This document shows positions 60,514 to 64,000 of a DNA stretch of 64,000 nucleotides, one piece after another. A program made the translations under genes and the position numbers. Each line of letters opens with the position of its first letter. Within the stretch, counting starts at the first letter, position 1. The stretch is from CAVQCT01 sp964371785. GTDB lineage: Bacteria; Zixibacteria; MSB-5A5; GN15; FEB-12. The DNA lies in assembly GCA_964371785.1 (NCBI GenBank), contig CAYJOL010000006.1, positions 124,001 to 188,000 on the forward strand. Direction: 5' to 3'. A model generated the notes under the pieces. The model ran no database searches and was not told the origin of the DNA. It saw only the letters and a program-made list of their open reading frames with translations.

Positions 60514-61224
60514 ATGTCGTCGATTGATGCAATTATCAATCGTCAGCTTCTCCGATGGGAGATGGAGCGCAAGCAGCTCGATGCGCAGGCAATTCCGCCC
60601 AGTAAGAAGCCGCCGACTCCGGTGGTAACGATTAGCCGACAGACAGGAAGTCGCGGCTCGTATTTTGCATCACGTCTGGCCACATCTCTTGGCTTTCAGC
60701 ATCTGCATCGCGACGTCATAGACCAGATAGCTCAATCTTCCGGCTATCGGACGCGCGTGGTGGAGTCGCTCGATGAAAGACATCGCAACGAGCTCGAGTT
60801 GATGATTGAATCATTGTTCACGGGTAAATCGGTTGATCACCGGGACTACATCAAACACCTGCATCGGATTGTGCTGTCGATGGCGCAGCTTGGGGGAGTC
60901 ATTCTAGTCGGCCGCGGCGGTAATTTCATCCTCGGTCTAAATCGCGGGTTCCATATCCGGGTGATCGCGCCGGTCGAGAGACGGGTGGAGAATCTGAGAT
61001 TGTATCGCAGGGTAAGTGTCCATGAAGCCGAAAAAATGATCACCGATTCTGACAAGGAGCGCCGGGAATTCGTGAAGAAGGTGTTCGACCGCGAGATCGA
61101 TGATCCGACTGGCTATGATTTGATCGTCAACACAGCGCACCTTGACGTCGAAGACCTGTTGCCGGTGGTGGCGGAAGCGGTCATGGCAAAGTTCAAGAAG
61201 CTCAATTACCCGGAACATTCCTGA
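60514..61224 (+). CDS. Cytidylate kinase-like protein
   Basis: The 236-residue protein fits the cytidylate-kinase-like family: a leading amphipathic segment, VVTISRQTGSRGSYFASRLATSLGF with the phosphate loop region (about 40-60), HRDVIDQIAQSSGYRTRVVESLD, ILVGRGGNFIL and RVIAPVERRVENLRLYRRVS. A final DLIVNTAHLDVEDLLP is as in nucleoside kinases. The nucleotide loop is changed from GxxxxGK(S/T), so the substrate may differ from CMP. GGGAGGTGATAGTT before the ATG at 60514 fixes the start. Confidence 0.85.
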   Translation: MSSIDAIINRQLLRWEMERKQLDAQAIPPSKKPPTPVVTISRQTGSRGSYFASRLATSLGFQHLHRDVIDQIAQSSGYRTRVVESLDERHRNELELMIESLFTGKSVDHRDYIKHLHRIVLSMAQLGGVILVGRGGNFILGLNRGFHIRVIAPVERRVENLRLYRRVSVHEAEKMITDSDKERREFVKKVFDREIDDPTGYDLIVNTAHLDVEDLLPVVAEAVMAKFKKLNYPEHS

Positions 61225-61272
61225 GAGGCTCCGACCCTGACCGCAGATATTGGCTGTGCTAAGGGCTGACGG

Positions 61273-61653
61273 TCAGTACTGGTCGGTCCGAAGCATTACG
61301 AGGGTGCATGCCTCCACGGTCTCAATACCGGCTGCGGCCAGTTTCTTCAGCAAATCAGGATTCTCAGCTCCCGGATTGAATATAACCCGGCGCGGCTTAA
61401 GCTTGAGGATATTCTGAAATTCGGCGTCGGATATGGAGGCGTTGACATAGATTGTCAGCGTGTCAATCGTTCCCTTGATATCGGTCAGTGATTTGAGTCC
61501 CGCGACTCCATCGACCGTGTGGCCGGCCGGGTGTATCGGAATTGGATTGAAGCCGTGCTCCTTTAACATATGGACAGCCTTAAATGAATACCGGTCTTCC
61601 TTTGGCGACGCACCCAGAACGGCGACACTTGAACCTGCGGTTGCTTTAAGCAT
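61273..61653 (-). CDS. CoA-binding protein (YccU-like)
   Basis: The 126-residue Rossmann protein has VAVLGASPKEDRYSFKAVHML, HGFNPIPIHPAGHTVDGV, DTLTIYVNA and RRVIFNPGAENPDLLKKLAAAGIETVEACTLVML. These are the blocks of small CoA-binding proteins related to the N-terminal domain of succinyl-CoA synthetase alpha. The role is unknown. It is convergent with the kinase-like gene and has no partner nearby. Confidence 0.9.
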   Translation of the reverse strand: MLKATAGSSVAVLGASPKEDRYSFKAVHMLKEHGFNPIPIHPAGHTVDGVAGLKSLTDIKGTIDTLTIYVNASISDAEFQNILKLKPRRVIFNPGAENPDLLKKLAAAGIETVEACTLVMLRTDQY

Positions 61654-61909
61654 GACTTATCTCCCAGAGTATTTTATGCAGTTGATCCTGTACCATCGCC
61701 TGAATAACAAGAAGAAATCCTGTTTGTTCAACAAAATCATTTCAGACCAACTACGAGCCTTCGGCAGGGCGCCATGGGAAATCGCCTCTTTGAGCTGATG
61801 AACAACAAAGCGATTTTATCAGTTTATATAACACAGAGAAGAAAATAACTGTCCGGTCATGAACAGGAGTTTAAAGTGAATCAACATTCGCAAGAAGGAG
61901 ACGATTCAG

Positions 61910-62128
61910 ATGACTCACAATGTAGGCGGTATCGACAAAGTCGTAAGGTATGTCATCGGTCTGGTAATCATCGCCCTGGGAGCTTATTACAGAAGCTGGT
62001 GGGGTTTGATTGGTGTGATACCAATTGCGACCGCCCTGTTTAGTTTCTGCTGGTTGTATCCAATTATAGGCGTTTCGACGGCGCATAAGCAAAAAGAGCC
62101 CGTCGATAAACCAGGCCACGTCGCCTGA
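61910..62128 (+). CDS. Small DUF2892-like membrane protein
   Basis: The 72-residue protein reads MTHNVGGIDKVVRYVIGLV, then hydrophobic segments IIALGAYYRSWWGLIGVIP and ATALFSFCWLYPIIGVST, and a polar tail. The N-terminal NxGxxDRxxR-type start with two helices and a cysteine near the second helix is the DUF2892/YgaP-tail pattern. AAGGAGACGATTCAG precedes the ATG. It may be cotranscribed with the ammonia-lyase gene 85 bp downstream; there is no functional evidence for a link. Confidence 0.8.
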   Translation: MTHNVGGIDKVVRYVIGLVIIALGAYYRSWWGLIGVIPIATALFSFCWLYPIIGVSTAHKQKEPVDKPGHVA

Positions 62129-62213
62129 TTGACCGACAGCGATTGAAGCGGATGTACGACTGCGGTTCACGGAATCAGATTGCGTCCGATTCCGAGACAG
62201 AGTAAAATGAGGC

Positions 62214-63413
62214 ATGTGCGACTACGCTTTCAATCGTTTCATAACAGGCGAACTGATAGTCGACGCTCCGGTCGAAGAAGCGTTCCTGTCGGACGACGTC
62301 AGGGTCTTGCACCAGTCCATCCCCGGCTATGCTCCCACACCTCTGGTTCGACTGGATGCTCTGGCACGGCGCCTCGGCGTTGGGGAAATTTATGTCAAAG
62401 ACGAGTCCCTTCGATTCGGACTGAATGCGTTCAAGGGACTGGGGGCGTCGTACGCCATCTACCGTTATATTAAGCGAGCGTGGGAGCACGAATTCGGTGT
62501 ACGCTTTCAGATCGAGAACCTGTATGAGACCGATGTGATCGAACGGTTGCATATTCCGGTGTTTTGCACGGCTACAGACGGCAATCACGGACGAGGAGTG
62601 GCGTGGTTCTCGCGCTTGCTCTCGCACCGTGCGGTCATCTATATGCCTCACAATACCGTCAAATCCAGAATTGAAAGTATCAAGAGCGAAGGAGCCCGAG
62701 TCGTGGTGGTCGACGGCGACTACGACGAAGCGGTGCTGTTGGCGGCCCGCGATGCCGACACGAACGGCTGGCGCGTCATCTCAGATACTTCGTATCTCGG
62801 CTACACCGAAATTCCGGCCTGGATTATGGCGGGATACACGACAATGTTCGGTGAGATTGAAGAGCAGCTTGATGCCGGCGAAGAAATTGATTTCATTTTC
62901 CTTCAGGGAGGCGTGGGGAGCCTGGCCGCTTCAGCGGTATGGTACTACCTGAATCGGGACCGTGGGAGACGACTCCGCTTCATCAGCGTCGAGCCGGTGC
63001 AGGCGGACTGCCTGCTCGCCTCGATCAGGACGCCAACGGGAGAACCGGCGCGAACAGATGGTCGTCTGGATTCCATCATGGCCGGTCTCAATTGCGGAAC
63101 GCCGTCAATCATCGCCTGGCCGATTCTACGTGACGCGGTCGATCTGTTCGTCTCAATCAGTGATCGGTATGCTCTGGACGGCATGCGGACTTTTGCCCAT
63201 CCGATCGGAAATGATCAACGGATCACTTCAGGAGAATCAGGCGCGGCAGGCCTTGGAGGGCTGCTTGCTCTGGTCGGCGATCCGACGCTGGCGGCAGCCC
63301 GTGAACGGATACATCTGGAAGGGAGTTCCCGTGTGCTTGTGATCAATACAGAAGGCGATACTGATCCGGAGCACTATGGACAAGTGATTTCGGCGCCGGA
63401 CGGGCATAACTGA
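62214..63413 (+). CDS. dpaL: Diaminopropionate ammonia-lyase (PLP-dependent)
   Basis: This enzyme degrades 2,3-diaminopropionate to pyruvate and ammonia. The 399-residue protein is close to the 398 residues of E. coli YgeX and starts with a similar segment. It has the PLP lysine in FGLNAFKGLGASYA (Lys74), GNHGRGVAWFSR, YMPHNTVKSRIESIKSEGA, DTSYLGYTEIPAWIMAGYTT, the glycine loop LQGGVGSLAA and VLVINTEGDTDP at the end. A related threonine-synthase-like activity cannot be excluded, but the match is good along the full length. No transporter or regulator is adjacent. Confidence 0.9.
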   Translation: MCDYAFNRFITGELIVDAPVEEAFLSDDVRVLHQSIPGYAPTPLVRLDALARRLGVGEIYVKDESLRFGLNAFKGLGASYAIYRYIKRAWEHEFGVRFQIENLYETDVIERLHIPVFCTATDGNHGRGVAWFSRLLSHRAVIYMPHNTVKSRIESIKSEGARVVVVDGDYDEAVLLAARDADTNGWRVISDTSYLGYTEIPAWIMAGYTTMFGEIEEQLDAGEEIDFIFLQGGVGSLAASAVWYYLNRDRGRRLRFISVEPVQADCLLASIRTPTGEPARTDGRLDSIMAGLNCGTPSIIAWPILRDAVDLFVSISDRYALDGMRTFAHPIGNDQRITSGESGAAGLGGLLALVGDPTLAAARERIHLEGSSRVLVINTEGDTDPEHYGQVISAPDGHN

Positions 63414-63589
63414 GCCACCCTCGTAACTCATACCTGTCCAATATATTAAAGACTCCGGGCGGCCTCCTCGCAAGACTCAACGTGGGCAGAATTTGTCTGA
63501 CAATATGATTGCGCTGTAACTGGTTCATGGTTAGATTTTGCTTGAAATCCAAAGCAGGATTCTACTCAACCAATCATTAAGGAGAAGTG

Positions 63590-64000
63590 ATGAAAAAGGC
63601 AACCAAGTTATTGGCGCTGACAGCGGCATTTTGCCTGATCTGCCTGAGTCTGGCCATCGCTCAGGACGATAAGGGTACACCTCAATCGGGGATGCCGCCG
63701 ATGGGTCCGCCGGCGCAAATGAAGCAGCTCGACTTCTTGATCGGGACTTGGGATGTGGCGATGAAGATGAAGATGACGCCGCAGGATACCGGGTGGATGG
63801 ATTCTCCCGGAACTGCCACCTATGAGTACATTCTCGGCGGCGCCGTACAGCAATCGAAATATTCCTCCACGATGATGGGAATGCCGTTCGAAGGGCTCAT
63901 GCTGGAGGGATACAACACCGACCTGGGTAAATGGCAGGCGGTATGGACAGATAATATGGGTGGCCGACTGAGTCTTTACACCGGCTCCAGAGCAGGGGAT
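63590..64000 (+). CDS. DUF1579-like exported protein, N-terminal part (cut by window edge)
   Basis: The open frame runs from the ATG at 63590 to the last base (137 codons). It has a signal peptide ending LAIAQ-D, a Met/Pro-rich stretch, then LDFLIGTWDVAMKMKM and YEYILGGAVQQSKYSS, followed by GMPFEGLMLEGYNTDLGKWQ, the blocks of the DUF1579 (lipocalin-like) family of unknown function. AAGGAG stands six bases before the ATG. The C-terminus lies outside the window. Confidence 0.85.
   Translation, partial: MKKATKLLALTAAFCLICLSLAIAQDDKGTPQSGMPPMGPPAQMKQLDFLIGTWDVAMKMKMTPQDTGWMDSPGTATYEYILGGAVQQSKYSSTMMGMPFEGLMLEGYNTDLGKWQAVWTDNMGGRLSLYTGSRAGD

Overview
The window looks like a chromosomal segment of a Gram-negative-type bacterium of the FCB/Zixibacteria-like kind. 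This placement is an inference from lpxH (lipid A synthesis), several lipoproteins and outer-membrane barrel-like proteins, a secreted FG-GAP protein ending in a YPNPFNP-type C-terminal sorting/FlgD-like domain, a dockerin-like protein, many long TPR proteins, and a tRNA without an encoded CCA end. Genes are dense, often overlap by 1-11 bp, and most are housekeeping.

Layout. 1-10 kb: the N-terminus of secA, a secreted alpha/beta hydrolase, rsgA, a solitary MlaD/MCE protein, a SIRT5-like sirtuin, then a coupled run of TPR lipoprotein-pyrK-pyrD-pyrF that makes UMP; PyrF carries a long disordered tail. 10-18.9 kb: acetyltransferase, ppa, a one-cysteine tpx, a two-gene unit of a HIT protein and an aconitase/LeuC-like protein with two N-terminal helix-turn-helix repeats and no iron-sulfur cysteines, tandem barrel proteins, an orphan DNA methyltransferase and small membrane or lipoproteins. 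18.98-21.14 kb: a two-gene ATPase plus DUF4435/TOPRIM unit resembling the PARIS phage defence system. 21.4-28.9 kb: rlmI, flavin reductase, an RRM RNA-binding protein with a structured leader, lpxH, purL, a dockerin-like secreted protein and nth. 29.2-33.5 kb: a translation-linked cluster rpmE-DUF1385-prfA-membrane protein-prmC. 33.7-42.8 kb: methyltransferase, flavodoxin-like protein, ABC-F ATPase, BatA/VWA membrane protein, degenerate peptidase-TPR protein, comB and gcvT. 43-51 kb: the FG-GAP protein, a nested palindromic repeat, acnA, ispE, spoVG, tRNA-Gln, prs and rplY. 51.2-64 kb: small enzymes, priA, TPR and DUF4139 proteins, a squalene/phytoene synthase-like enzyme divergent from a glycosyltransferase, a cytidylate-kinase-like protein, a CoA-binding protein, diaminopropionate ammonia-lyase and a truncated DUF1579 protein.

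The candidate for an undescribed system is the HIT/HTH-aconitase pseudoenzyme pair (12.4-14.6 kb), which has an inverted repeat in its promoter region. It looks like a transcription factor that has recruited a dead LeuC-like fold as a sensor domain. This is inference: what the sequence shows directly is the domain fusion and the loss of the cluster and active-site residues.
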